DNA from: Pseudomonadota bacterium
GTDB lineage: Bacteria > Pseudomonadota > Gammaproteobacteria > Steroidobacterales > Steroidobacteraceae
Length of the DNA stretch: 64,000 nt
Assembly (NCBI GenBank): GCA_037200975.1
Contig: JBBCGI010000001.1
Coordinates: 186,001-250,000 of the forward strand
Reading direction: 5' to 3'
This document shows, piece by piece, positions 16,624-24,692 of the stretch. Each line of letters opens with the position of its first letter. The first letter of the stretch is position 1. A program made the translations under genes and the position numbers. The notes under the pieces are model-generated. The model searched no databases. It had not been told where the DNA came from and worked only from the letters and a program-made list of their open reading frames with translations.

Positions 16624-17277
16624 CTACTTCCCTGGCACGTTGCCCCACAGGACTTTGTGGAGCTGGAGTTGAAAGCGTACGGGGAGGCGGTCTTCGAGGA
16701 TCCAGTCTGCGAGCTGGCGGGCGGGCAGCTGTTCGGCGCTGGGTGAAAACAGCACGGTGCAGCGCTCGGGGAGTTTGAGCGCGCTCAGCCGCTCGCGACT
16801 CCATTCGTAGTCGGCGCGATCGCAGATCACGAACTTGATCTGTTCCTCGCCGCGCAGCAGCGACAGCTCCTCGTAACGATTGCGTTTTTCTTCGCCCGAT
16901 CCGGGGGTCTTGATATCCACGACGCGGTTCACGCGGGGGTCCACGCCGCCGAGCGGCATGGCGCCGCTGGTTTCGAGCGAGACGTGGTAGTTGGCGTCGC
17001 AGAGCCGCGTGAGCAGCGGCAGGCAGTTCTTCTGCGCCAGCGGCTCGCCGCCGGTCACGCACACGTAACGCGGCGTGAAGCTGGCGACACGCGCCAGGAT
17101 TTCATCGATCGTCATCCACTCCCCGCCGTGAAACGCATAGGCCGTATCGCAGAACTGGCAACGCAGCGGGCAGCCCGTGAGCCGCACGAACACCGTGGGA
17201 AAACCCACGGTGTCGGCTTCGCCTTGCAGCGAATGGAAAATTTCAGTGATCTTCAGCCGTGCCGGATCATTTTCCAT
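16624..17277 (-). CDS. queE: 7-carboxy-7-deazaguanine synthase (radical SAM)
   Basis: The 217-residue product has the radical-SAM cluster motif GCPLRCQFCDT (CX3CX2C, about residues 35-42) and the glycine-rich SAM motif VTGGEPL. It begins with the substrate-binding element KITEIFHSLQGE. QueE turns 6-carboxy-tetrahydropterin into 7-carboxy-7-deazaguanine. It overlaps the 3' end of cpoB by 11 bases and precedes queC, so the three are probably one transcript continuing from tol-pal. Confidence 0.97.
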   Translation of the reverse strand: MENDPARLKITEIFHSLQGEADTVGFPTVFVRLTGCPLRCQFCDTAYAFHGGEWMTIDEILARVASFTPRYVCVTGGEPLAQKNCLPLLTRLCDANYHVSLETSGAMPLGGVDPRVNRVVDIKTPGSGEEKRNRYEELSLLRGEEQIKFVICDRADYEWSRERLSALKLPERCTVLFSPSAEQLPARQLADWILEDRLPVRFQLQLHKVLWGNVPGK

Positions 17278-18037
17278 TCGACATGCGTTTCAGCCGCTCG
17301 GCGGCCAGCGTCGCGGCTTCGGTTCCCGGGTAACGCTTCTGCACGTTTTCGAGCGTGTCGCGCGCCTCGGCCGTCTTGCCGAGCGCGGCCTGGGTGAAGC
17401 CGATCTTGACCAGAGCGTCCGGCGCCTTGCGCGAATCCGGCCAATCCGCGATCACGCGCTGGAATGCGCCGATCGCATTCGGGTACTCGCGGTTGACGTA
17501 GTACGCCTCGCCTAACCAGTACTGCGCGTTGCTGGCGAGCGGGCTCGCCGGATAGGTGCTGACAAAGTTCTTGAACCCTGCGATGGCGCGCTGGTAGTCG
17601 GAACCTTTCAGCGCGTTGAACGCGGCGTCGTAACTCGCCTGCTCGCCGCCGCCCGCGGAGACACCACCCGGAGGCGGCACCACCGGCGTGGCGGAACCGG
17701 CGTTCGAACCGGCGACGCCGCCCAGTGTTTCGAGCGCGGCGATGCGTTTCTCGAGGTCGCCGTACAACGTGCGCGTTTGCGTCTTGCCGCCCTCGCTCTG
17801 GTTCTGCAGCACCTCGACTTCACCGCGCATGGCGCGCAGCTCGGCCTGCAGCGCGTCGATGCGTTGCGCCATCTCGATCAGGCTCTGGTTGGTCACCACG
17901 CGCTCGATGCGCTGCACGCGCGCGTCGAGATCGTTCATGCGGATGTACACCGGATCTTCTTCCGGCGACACCGCGCAACCGATGAGCGTATACGACCCCG
18001 CCGCCACGGCGCACAGGGCCAGCAGTCGCTGTCTCAT
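17267..18037 (-). CDS. cpoB: Cell division coordinator CpoB (YbgF)
   Basis: The 256-residue product has an N-terminal signal, a trimerising coiled coil (about residues 35-100) and a Gly/Pro linker. Three TPR-like repeats at the C-terminus (about 135-250) include YDAAFNALKGSDYQRA and AQYWLGEAYYV. CpoB coordinates Tol-driven outer-membrane constriction with peptidoglycan synthesis. ATG 18037 has GAGG nine bases upstream and is preferred to the ORF start at 18067. The signal ends in LIGC, which reads as a lipobox, whereas E. coli CpoB is soluble in the periplasm. It follows pal by 45 bases. Confidence 0.95.
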   Translation of the reverse strand: MRQRLLALCAVAAGSYTLIGCAVSPEEDPVYIRMNDLDARVQRIERVVTNQSLIEMAQRIDALQAELRAMRGEVEVLQNQSEGGKTQTRTLYGDLEKRIAALETLGGVAGSNAGSATPVVPPPGGVSAGGGEQASYDAAFNALKGSDYQRAIAGFKNFVSTYPASPLASNAQYWLGEAYYVNREYPNAIGAFQRVIADWPDSRKAPDALVKIGFTQAALGKTAEARDTLENVQKRYPGTEAATLAAERLKRMSNGK

Positions 18038-18082
18038 GACGAACCTCGATGCAGTCCGGGTGATCACGTCACTTCCCGGGAA

Positions 18083-18595
18083 TCACTTCAGATAGACGAT
18101 TTCGACGCGGCGGTTCGCGGCATAGGCCTGCTCGGTGCTGCCCACCTCGGCCGGACGCTCCTCGCCGTAGCTCACGGTCGCGAGCTGCACTTCAGCGACC
18201 CCTTGCAGCAACAGCGCACGGCGCACCGACTGGGCGCGTCGCTCACCGAGGCCGATGTTGTACTCACGCGAGCCACGCTCGTCGGCATGGCCTTCGAGCC
18301 GCACCTTCTGGCTGGGATTCTTCGACAGATAGGCCGCGTGCGCCGCGACCACCGACTGCGAATCCGCGCGGATATCGGCACGATCGAGATCGAAGTACAC
18401 GATGCGCTTCGACAGCAGCTCACCGCTGGGGCCCTGCGATTCGGTGCTGTCCGTGGTGGCGCCGGAATTGTCGACACCGCTGGTGTCGGCGGTGGACTGC
18501 GGTGGCGGCGCGGGCTGTTCGACCGGCTTGGCCGGGCAACCGGCGAGAAACGCGGCCGTGGCGAGAACGAATACTGTCGAGACGAAATTTTTCAT
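18083..18595 (-). CDS. pal: Peptidoglycan-associated lipoprotein Pal
   Basis: The 170-residue product has a lipobox LAGC (Cys near residue 20), a Pro/Ser/Thr-rich linker and an OmpA-like domain (about 60-170). Motifs are VYFDLDRADI, EGHADERGSREYN (diaminopimelate binding) and ANRRVEIVYLK at the end. Pal is anchored to the outer membrane, binds peptidoglycan and TolB, and completes the Tol-Pal system. It is 20 bases downstream of tolB. Confidence 0.98.
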   Translation of the reverse strand: MKNFVSTVFVLATAAFLAGCPAKPVEQPAPPPQSTADTSGVDNSGATTDSTESQGPSGELLSKRIVYFDLDRADIRADSQSVVAAHAAYLSKNPSQKVRLEGHADERGSREYNIGLGERRAQSVRRALLLQGVAEVQLATVSYGEERPAEVGSTEQAYAANRRVEIVYLK

Positions 18596-18615
18596 TGCTA
18601 CCTACTCCTTGAAAC

Positions 18616-19926
18616 TCACGGAAGAAACGGCCCCCACACCGGTTCACGTACTTCACCCGCGTCGGCATTGAGCCGCAGCGAGGTTTGACCATCGATCGAA
18701 ATCGTTTGCAGCACGCCCTGCCCGCGTTCGCGGCCGGCGAGGATCACCATGTCGCCGTTGGGGGCGAAGCTCGGTGACTCATCCTGGCGGCCCTTCGACA
18801 ACACGCCGAGCGAACCGCTGGCCACGTCCTGGATGGCGATGCGATAGGCACCGTCATCGAGCGTCAGCACGGCCAGCTTCTTGCCGTCGGGCGAGATGCG
18901 CGGCCGCGCATTGTACGCGCCCGTGAAGGTGACGCGGCGTGGCCGCTCGCTGCTGCCGAGCGTCAGCTTGTAGACCTGCGGATTGCCCGAGCGGTCGGAG
19001 GTGAAATAAAGTCCGGTGCCGTCCGGCGTGAACACCGCTTCGGTGTCGATGGACGGATCGTCGGTCAGCCGCGTCAACCCCTGCGTGCCGAGATCGAGTA
19101 GATAGATATCGAGGTTGCCGTTGGTGCCGGACAAGGTGAGCGCCAGCTTCTTGCCGTCGGGCGACCACGCCGGTGAGCCGTTGATGCCGGCGCGCGCCGA
19201 TACCATGCGCCGCTGGCCGGTGCGTACCTGCTGCACGTACACGGCGGACACGCGCCGTTCGAACGACACGTATGCGAGCCAGTCGCCGTCCGTGGACCAG
19301 GCCGGCGACATGATGGGCCGGTCCGACTGCAGGATCATGCGCGGGCCTTCGCCGTCCGCATCCGCGACGATCAGCTGGTAACGCTGCGCCGGCGCGCGCC
19401 CGTCGACCGATACGTACGCGATGCGCGTGGCGAACGCGCCGCGCACGCCGGTGACTTTCTCGTAGATGGCATCGGCGACGCGATGCGCGCCGTTGCGCAG
19501 GTTGGCGGCCTTCACGGTCCATTTCTGCCCGAGCACGCGCTGGCCGGTGAGCACGTTGACCAGCTCCACGTCGATGGCAATGTCGCCGTTGCCGACCGCA
19601 GTGAGGCGGCCGACCGCGACGTAATCGTTGCGCTGCTGCTTGAAGGCCGCGACGTCGACGTCGGCCGACGTGGTGGGCATCGACAACAGGTCCGCGCGCG
19701 GCATGCCCTTGAAGCGGCCGCTGCTTTCGAGATCGCGCTGGACGATGGCTGCGACATCGATGCCGCCATCGGCGGGCACCGCGCGCGCGAACGGCACGAC
19801 CGCGATCGGAATCGGATCGGTCACGCCCTGCGTGATTGTGAGCTTGAGCTGGGCAAAGGCCGGGCTCGCCGCGCCGAGCGCGGCCAGTGCGAGGAAGGTC
19901 GCGAGTTTTTTCATGCGGTTACTCAT
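18616..19926 (-). CDS. tolB: Tol-Pal system beta-propeller TolB
   Basis: The 436-residue product has a signal peptide (ending SPAFA), an N-terminal alpha/beta domain and a C-terminal six-bladed propeller. The propeller is visible as repeats such as SPAWSPDGKKLA, RPRISPDGKKLAV and SPSFAPNGDMVI. TolB is periplasmic and binds Pal and the TolA C-terminus. ATG 19926 overlaps the tolA stop by 8 bases; ATG 19914 is a possible alternative that still leaves a complete signal. Both fit translational coupling. Confidence 0.97.
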   Translation of the reverse strand: MSNRMKKLATFLALAALGAASPAFAQLKLTITQGVTDPIPIAVVPFARAVPADGGIDVAAIVQRDLESSGRFKGMPRADLLSMPTTSADVDVAAFKQQRNDYVAVGRLTAVGNGDIAIDVELVNVLTGQRVLGQKWTVKAANLRNGAHRVADAIYEKVTGVRGAFATRIAYVSVDGRAPAQRYQLIVADADGEGPRMILQSDRPIMSPAWSTDGDWLAYVSFERRVSAVYVQQVRTGQRRMVSARAGINGSPAWSPDGKKLALTLSGTNGNLDIYLLDLGTQGLTRLTDDPSIDTEAVFTPDGTGLYFTSDRSGNPQVYKLTLGSSERPRRVTFTGAYNARPRISPDGKKLAVLTLDDGAYRIAIQDVASGSLGVLSKGRQDESPSFAPNGDMVILAGRERGQGVLQTISIDGQTSLRLNADAGEVREPVWGPFLP

Positions 19927-20821
19927 TCGGCGCGAATGTTAGCTCCAAAATGCGTTCGAACGGCACACCCGGAGGCGGCGTCGGCAGTGGTGAGGCGTTA
20001 TACACCGCGCGTTCTACCGACTCGCGCAGCGCATCGTCGCCACCGGTGCAACCATTCACGTGAACCGAGGTGACTTCACCACCCGGGACCTGGCTGACCG
20101 ACACACTACACTGGACGCCGGCCCGTGCCGAGGGCGGACGAATCCACGCCCGGGTGATGCGCGCGACGATCGCGGCATGCCAGCGGTTGGCCTCGTCGCT
20201 GTTGCTCGCGGCATTGGCGCGCTCCTCGGCCTCCATACTGCGGCGCAATTCAGCCTCTTGCGCCAGCCGCGCCTTTTCGTCGGCGGCTTTCTTGGCGGCC
20301 GCGGCATCGTCGGCCCGCTTCTTCTCGGCGGCCTTCTTGTCAGCGGCCGCCTTCAAAGCCGCGGCTTTCGTGGCGGCCTGCTTCTCGACCTCGAGGCGCT
20401 CCGCTACTTCGCGTTCTTTCAATTCCTGCGCCTGCCGCTGCTGTTCCTGCTTCACCTGCTCGCGTTTCTGCTGCTCGGCTTTTTCCTGCTCGAGCTTTTC
20501 GGCGGCGCGGCGCTCTTCTTCCTGCTTGCGTTCGATCTCGGCCGGATCCGGCTTGGGCGGGCCCTGCTCTTCCACCGGCACGGGTTCGGGTTCCGGCACC
20601 GGCTCGGGCGGCGGCGGTTCGGGCGCGGGTGTCGTCGAGGCGCCCTTCAATGTGCGCTCGTCGACTACCGTGGCTTCGATGGCCAATACCGTCTCGGGCG
20701 GCCGGTGTTTCCACGTGAACCAGCTGTAGACGGCGGCGGCGACGATGCCGGCGTGCAGCAGTACCGACAGCGCGATCGCGCGCCAGCTGCCGGTGGTGAC
20801 GGACTTTGAACGGGGCGGCAT
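19919..20821 (-). CDS. tolA: Tol-Pal system protein TolA
   Basis: The 300-residue product has one N-terminal transmembrane helix (about 13-33). A Pro/Glu-rich segment follows, then a long Lys/Glu/Ala helical domain (about 85-200) that spans the periplasm. The compact C-terminal domain (about 210-300) has the TonB-like pattern RITRAWIRPP and ILELTFAPNE. It links TolQR energy to TolB and Pal. It starts 5 bases after tolR. The low-complexity helical domain explains the long shadow frames on the other strand. Confidence 0.97.
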   Translation of the reverse strand: MPPRSKSVTTGSWRAIALSVLLHAGIVAAAVYSWFTWKHRPPETVLAIEATVVDERTLKGASTTPAPEPPPPEPVPEPEPVPVEEQGPPKPDPAEIERKQEEERRAAEKLEQEKAEQQKREQVKQEQQRQAQELKEREVAERLEVEKQAATKAAALKAAADKKAAEKKRADDAAAAKKAADEKARLAQEAELRRSMEAEERANAASNSDEANRWHAAIVARITRAWIRPPSARAGVQCSVSVSQVPGGEVTSVHVNGCTGGDDALRESVERAVYNASPLPTPPPGVPFERILELTFAPNE

Positions 20822-20826
20822 CGCGC

Positions 20827-21282
20827 TCAGCGGGCTCGCTTCTTGTCCGGCGCTTCGGTGACGAAGCCGACCTTGTCCGCGCCCGCGCGCTGCAGGATGG
20901 TCATCGCCCCAACTACTTCTCCGTAGGCCACTCGATAGTCCCCGCGCACCAGCACCACGGTTTCTGGCGCACGGCGCAACACCGCGGCCGCCTGCGCTTC
21001 GACCACGGCCGCGGTCAGCGGTTCAGTCTCGGGCTTGTGGTAATTGAGGAAGAGACGCCCGGCTTCATCGATGCTGAGGATGATGGGTTTGACGTCCTTC
21101 ATCATCTCCGGCGGGATCGGCTTCGCACCGGCCTTGGGCAATTGCACCTTGATGCCTTCGGCCAGCAGCGGCGCGGTGATCATGAAGATGATGAGCAGAA
21201 CCAGCATCACGTCGATGTAGGGCACCACGTTGATCTCGCCCATCAGGCGCCGCTTGCGGCGCGAATTGTGTTGCTGGGCCAT
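20827..21282 (-). CDS. tolR: Tol-Pal system protein TolR
   Basis: The 151-residue product has a basic N-terminus (RRKRR), then INVVPYIDVMLVLLIIFM. Asp24 at the start of the single transmembrane helix is the conserved proton-responsive residue of the TolR/ExbD family. The periplasmic domain ends with a basic tail. It works with TolQ as the proton motor for TolA. The gap to tolQ is 3 bases. Confidence 0.98.
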   Translation of the reverse strand: MAQQHNSRRKRRLMGEINVVPYIDVMLVLLIIFMITAPLLAEGIKVQLPKAGAKPIPPEMMKDVKPIILSIDEAGRLFLNYHKPETEPLTAAVVEAQAAAVLRRAPETVVLVRGDYRVAYGEVVGAMTILQRAGADKVGFVTEAPDKKRAR

Positions 21283-21285
21283 GGG

Positions 21286-21960
21286 TCAGACTCCGCGTCC
21301 GGCATACCGCTGCAGGATGGTCGAGAACTCTTCCATGAACGCGTCGTAGCGCAGCTCGAGGCGGCTCAGCTTGTCGGCAAAGCGGTTGTAGGCGATCACC
21401 GCGGGGATGGCGGCGAACAACCCGATCGCCGTGGCGATCAACGCCTCGGCGATGCCGGGAGCCACCATCTGCAGCGTGGCCTGCTGCACGCCGCCGAGCG
21501 CGACGAAGGAATTGAGGATGCCCCAGACCGTGCCGAACAGGCCGACATACGGACTGGTGGAGCCCACCGTCGCGAGCGTGGCGAGGCTTTCCTCGAGACG
21601 TTCGATCTCCTTGAGCTGGCCGACGCGCATCGCGCGGCGCGCGCCCTCTAACAACTGGTCCGACGGAATATTGCCCTGCTTGAGGCGCGCGAATTCGCGG
21701 AAGCCGAATTCGAAGATGCTCGACATGCCGGTGGCGCCGCCGCGCGTCTCGATCTGCCGGTACAGGGCGGTGAGATCGCCGCCCTTCCAGAAGCTCGCCT
21801 CGAAGGACTCGGCTTCATCGCTGGCCCGCGACAGCAACGCGCGCTTGCGGAAAATGATGGTCCACGACATGAGCGAGGCCAGCAGCAACAGGCCCATGAC
21901 CACCTGCACCACCGGGCTCGCTTGCAGCACCAGCCTGACTATCGACAGTTCATTGTCCAT
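21286..21960 (-). CDS. tolQ: Tol-Pal system protein TolQ
   Basis: The 224-residue product is of the TolQ/ExbB/MotA type. Three transmembrane helices lie at about 15-37, 130-150 and 163-185, with a cytoplasmic loop of about 90 residues between the first two. The pore-lining region reads GLFGTVWGILNSFVAL and IAEALIATAIGLFAAIPAVIAYN. It forms the stator with TolR. It follows ybgC by 21 bases and heads tolQRAB-pal-cpoB. Confidence 0.98.
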   Translation of the reverse strand: MDNELSIVRLVLQASPVVQVVMGLLLLASLMSWTIIFRKRALLSRASDEAESFEASFWKGGDLTALYRQIETRGGATGMSSIFEFGFREFARLKQGNIPSDQLLEGARRAMRVGQLKEIERLEESLATLATVGSTSPYVGLFGTVWGILNSFVALGGVQQATLQMVAPGIAEALIATAIGLFAAIPAVIAYNRFADKLSRLELRYDAFMEEFSTILQRYAGRGV

Positions 21961-21981
21961 CGAACACCTTCAAAACCATGT

Positions 21982-22377
21982 TTAGGAAGCCGGCCGCACG
22001 AAATCGGGCAACGGCCGCGGCCGGAATGTCTTCGCATCGACGCAGGCGACGCGTACTTCGCCCTCGGCCAGCAGCGTGGCGTCGGCGCGCGTGACCGTCT
22101 GCGTGAAGCGGATCGACGCGCGGCCTTCGGGCACCGGTACACAACTGACCAGCAGCTCATCATCGAGTCGCGCCGGCCGCCGATAGTTCACTTTGACCTC
22201 GACGACCGCGAATACGAACCCCTGGGTTTCGGCCAGTTCCATCTGCGAATGACCCAGCGAGCGCAGCCATTCGGTGCGCGCGCGTTCCATGAATTTGAGG
22301 TAGTTAGCGTAGTAGACCACCCCACCGCCGTCGGTATCTTCCCAGTAGACGCGCGTGCGCCAGGAGAATTCGCTCAT
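21982..22377 (-). CDS. ybgC: Acyl-CoA thioesterase YbgC
   Basis: The 131-residue product is a hotdog-fold 4-hydroxybenzoyl-CoA thioesterase type protein. It has VYWEDTDGGGVVYYANY near residue 10, where the first Asp of DTDGGGV corresponds to the catalytic residue. YbgC usually precedes tolQ in Proteobacteria and acts on acyl-CoA, with links to phospholipid synthesis. It is 10 bases downstream of ruvB. Confidence 0.97.
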   Translation of the reverse strand: MSEFSWRTRVYWEDTDGGGVVYYANYLKFMERARTEWLRSLGHSQMELAETQGFVFAVVEVKVNYRRPARLDDELLVSCVPVPEGRASIRFTQTVTRADATLLAEGEVRVACVDAKTFRPRPLPDFVRPAS

Positions 22378-22387
22378 CGCCGCGTTA

Positions 22388-23446
22388 TCATCGTTCGGCC
22401 TCGAACAGCGGCATCGTGCCGAGTACCCGTTCGGGCACTTTCAGACCGAAATGCAGATAGGCATGACGCGTGGCCATACGGCCGCGCGCCGTACGCATCA
22501 GAAAACCCTGCTGGATCAGGAAGGGCTCGATCACGTCTTCGAGCGTGCCGCGTTCCTCGCCCACCGCCGCGGCCAGACTCTCGATACCCACCGGTCCGCC
22601 ATCGAACTTCTCGATGATGGTCGACAGCAGCTTGCGATCGAGCGCGTCGAATCCTTGCGGATCGACCTCGAGCAGGTCGAGCGCCGCGCGCGCCACGGTT
22701 TCGTCGATGCGGCCATCCGCCTTGACCTCGGCGTAGTCGCGCACGCGGCGCAGCAGCCGGTTCGCGATGCGCGGCGTGCCGCGCGAACGCGTCGCGATAC
22801 GCGCGGCGCCTTCCGCATCGATGGGCACACCGAGGATGCTGGCCGAGCGCGTGACGATCTTCTCGAGCTCCCCCACGGTATAGAACTCCAGGCGCTGCAC
22901 GATACCGAACCGGTCGCGCAGCGGGGATGTCAGTAACCCCGCACGGGTGGTCGCACCTATCAAGGTGAACGGCGCCAGCGTCAGTTTGATCGAGCGCGCC
23001 GCGGGGCCTTCGCCGATCATGATGTCGAGCTGGAAATCTTCCATCGCCGGGTACAACACTTCTTCGACCACGGGCGAGAGACGATGGATCTCGTCGATGA
23101 ACAACACGTCGCGCGGCTGCAGGTTGGTCAACAACGCCGCGAGGTCGCCCGGCCGTTCGAGCACCGGTCCGGAAGTCTGGCGCAGGTTTACGCCAAGCTC
23201 GCTTGCAAGAATGTTCGCGAGCGTGGTCTTGCCGAGACCCGGCGGCCCGAAGATCAGCGCGTGATCGAGCGCCTCGCCGCGATTCACGGCGGCCTTCACG
23301 AAGATCTCGAGCTGCGCCTTGACGTGCTCCTGGCCGACATAGTCGGCGAGCCGTTTCGGGCGAATGGCGCGATCGACGGCCTCTTCTTCCTTGGAGGCGA
23401 CGGCTTCGACGATGCGATCGGTGCCGGTTTTTTCCGGGGCACTCAT
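22388..23446 (-). CDS. ruvB: Holliday junction helicase subunit RuvB
   Basis: The 352-residue product is an AAA+ ATPase with Walker [14 protein letters not shown], Walker [12 protein letters not shown], sensor 1 GATTRAGLL and a C-terminal winged helix with [13 protein letters not shown]. It drives branch migration with RuvA. It overlaps the ruvA stop by 4 bases, so the two are translationally coupled. Length is standard (about 335-355). Confidence 0.98.
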   Translation of the reverse strand: MSAPEKTGTDRIVEAVASKEEEAVDRAIRPKRLADYVGQEHVKAQLEIFVKAAVNRGEALDHALIFGPPGLGKTTLANILASELGVNLRQTSGPVLERPGDLAALLTNLQPRDVLFIDEIHRLSPVVEEVLYPAMEDFQLDIMIGEGPAARSIKLTLAPFTLIGATTRAGLLTSPLRDRFGIVQRLEFYTVGELEKIVTRSASILGVPIDAEGAARIATRSRGTPRIANRLLRRVRDYAEVKADGRIDETVARAALDLLEVDPQGFDALDRKLLSTIIEKFDGGPVGIESLAAAVGEERGTLEDVIEPFLIQQGFLMRTARGRMATRHAYLHFGLKVPERVLGTMPLFEAER

Positions 23447-24030
23447 TGCGGACGCACCGCACCCTGCAACGCACGACGGATCAGGTCTTCAGTGGAACCG
23501 CCCTGCCCCGCGAATGGTTTCAACATGTGCGTGACCTCGGCCGGTTTGTAGCCGAGCGCGACCAGCGCGCTCCAGGCCTCGCCCTCCACGCCCGTGCCGC
23601 CGGGCATCGTCGCCGCGCTGGCCGCCACGGCCTCGAGCCGGTCGCGCATTTCCATGAGCACGCGTTCGGCGGTCTTGCGGCCGACGCCGGGAATTTTCGT
23701 CAGCGACGCCGTGTCCTGCAATTTCACCAAGGTCGCGAATCCATCCACGCTCACGCCCGAGAGGATCGCCAGCGCGAGCTTCGGCCCCACCTGCGACACC
23801 TTGAGCAGGCTGCGAAACAGCGCGCGCTCTTCCTGCGAGCCAAAGCCGTAGAGGATGTGGGCGTCTTCGCGCACCACGAGATGCGTGAGCAGGCGCACTT
23901 CGCTGCCGACCGCGGGCAGCGTGTAGAACGTGGACATGGGCGCTTCGAGGTCGTAGCCGACACCGCCCACGTCCACCGTGAGATGCGGCGGGGCTTTCAC
24001 GGCCAATTTTCCGCGCACGAATCCGATCAC
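23443..24030 (-). CDS. ruvA: Holliday junction subunit RuvA
   Basis: The 195-residue product begins MIGFVRGKL with a GTG start at 24030 that overlaps the ruvC stop (GTGA). It has an OB-fold N-terminus, two helix-hairpin-helix motifs ([16 protein letters not shown] and [16 protein letters not shown]) and a flexible linker. The C-terminal domain that contacts RuvB includes [12 protein letters not shown]. Length is typical (about 200). The open frame runs upstream to 24447, but that stretch lies antisense within ruvC and is not part of the gene. Confidence 0.97.
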   Translation of the reverse strand: MIGFVRGKLAVKAPPHLTVDVGGVGYDLEAPMSTFYTLPAVGSEVRLLTHLVVREDAHILYGFGSQEERALFRSLLKVSQVGPKLALAILSGVSVDGFATLVKLQDTASLTKIPGVGRKTAERVLMEMRDRLEAVAASAATMPGGTGVEGEAWSALVALGYKPAEVTHMLKPFAGQGGSTEDLIRRALQGAVRPQ

Positions 24031-24521
24031 GCGATCATCTCGAGACGGCGGGTATTGGCGTGGCAGATCGCCACTGCGAGCGCATCGGCGGCATCCGCCG
24101 CGAGCTTCATCTCGATCGACAGCAGTCGCCTGACCATGTGCGCCACCTGCGCCTTCTCGGCGCCGCCGACACCGACCACGGCTAGTTTGATGGCACGCGG
24201 CGCATATTCGTGCACGCCGAGCGCCACAGGAATGGCGGCGAGCGCGGCGCCGCGCGCCTGGCCCAGCTTCAGCGCGCTGTCTGCATTCTTGGAAAGGAAC
24301 ACGCGTTCGACCGCGATCTCCTGCGGGCGATGTTCGGCGATCAACGCCGCAACCTGCGCGTGGATGATGCGCAACCGATCGGCCAGCGGCCCGCCAGCGG
24401 TGGCGATGCAGCCCTGCGCGACCAGCACCGCGGTGCCGCGGTCGCAATCGATGATGCCGAAGCCGGTTCGCAGGCTGCCCGGATCGAGCCCGAGAATGCG
24501 CTTGCGGCCCGCCGCCAACAT
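24027..24521 (-). CDS. ruvC: Crossover junction endonuclease RuvC
   Basis: The 164-residue product has the RNase-H-like RuvC motifs RILGLDPGSLRTGFG (catalytic Asp near residue 13), AVERVF (Glu) and AADAADALAVAICH (two Asp). It cuts Holliday junctions with RuvAB. ATG 24521 gives 12 residues before the catalytic Asp. An upstream ATG at 24584 is possible but adds a basic stretch unlike the family. The upstream frame to 25592 is antisense to relA and not coding. RelA is divergent, with about 170 bases between starts. Confidence 0.96.
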   Translation of the reverse strand: MLAAGRKRILGLDPGSLRTGFGIIDCDRGTAVLVAQGCIATAGGPLADRLRIIHAQVAALIAEHRPQEIAVERVFLSKNADSALKLGQARGAALAAIPVALGVHEYAPRAIKLAVVGVGGAEKAQVAHMVRRLLSIEMKLAADAADALAVAICHANTRRLEMIA

Positions 24522-24692
24522 GCGCGCGACGACCGGCGCCGCCGACTTTTCTTCCGGTCGGAATGCGCGCCAGGACGATCTCATCGGGTATCGCGCCATT
24601 GCTGTCTTAAATGCCTGCGCCCGTTGGAAAAAACTGCGCGTATCATAGCCGCAAATGCGCCGCTCCTCACGCCTCGCGCGGCCGTTTTCCGA

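Noticed and set aside
24210-24692. Upstream extension of the relA reading frame
   Set aside because: It is antisense to ruvC and does not resemble RelA; GTG 24693 or ATG 24753 is used instead.
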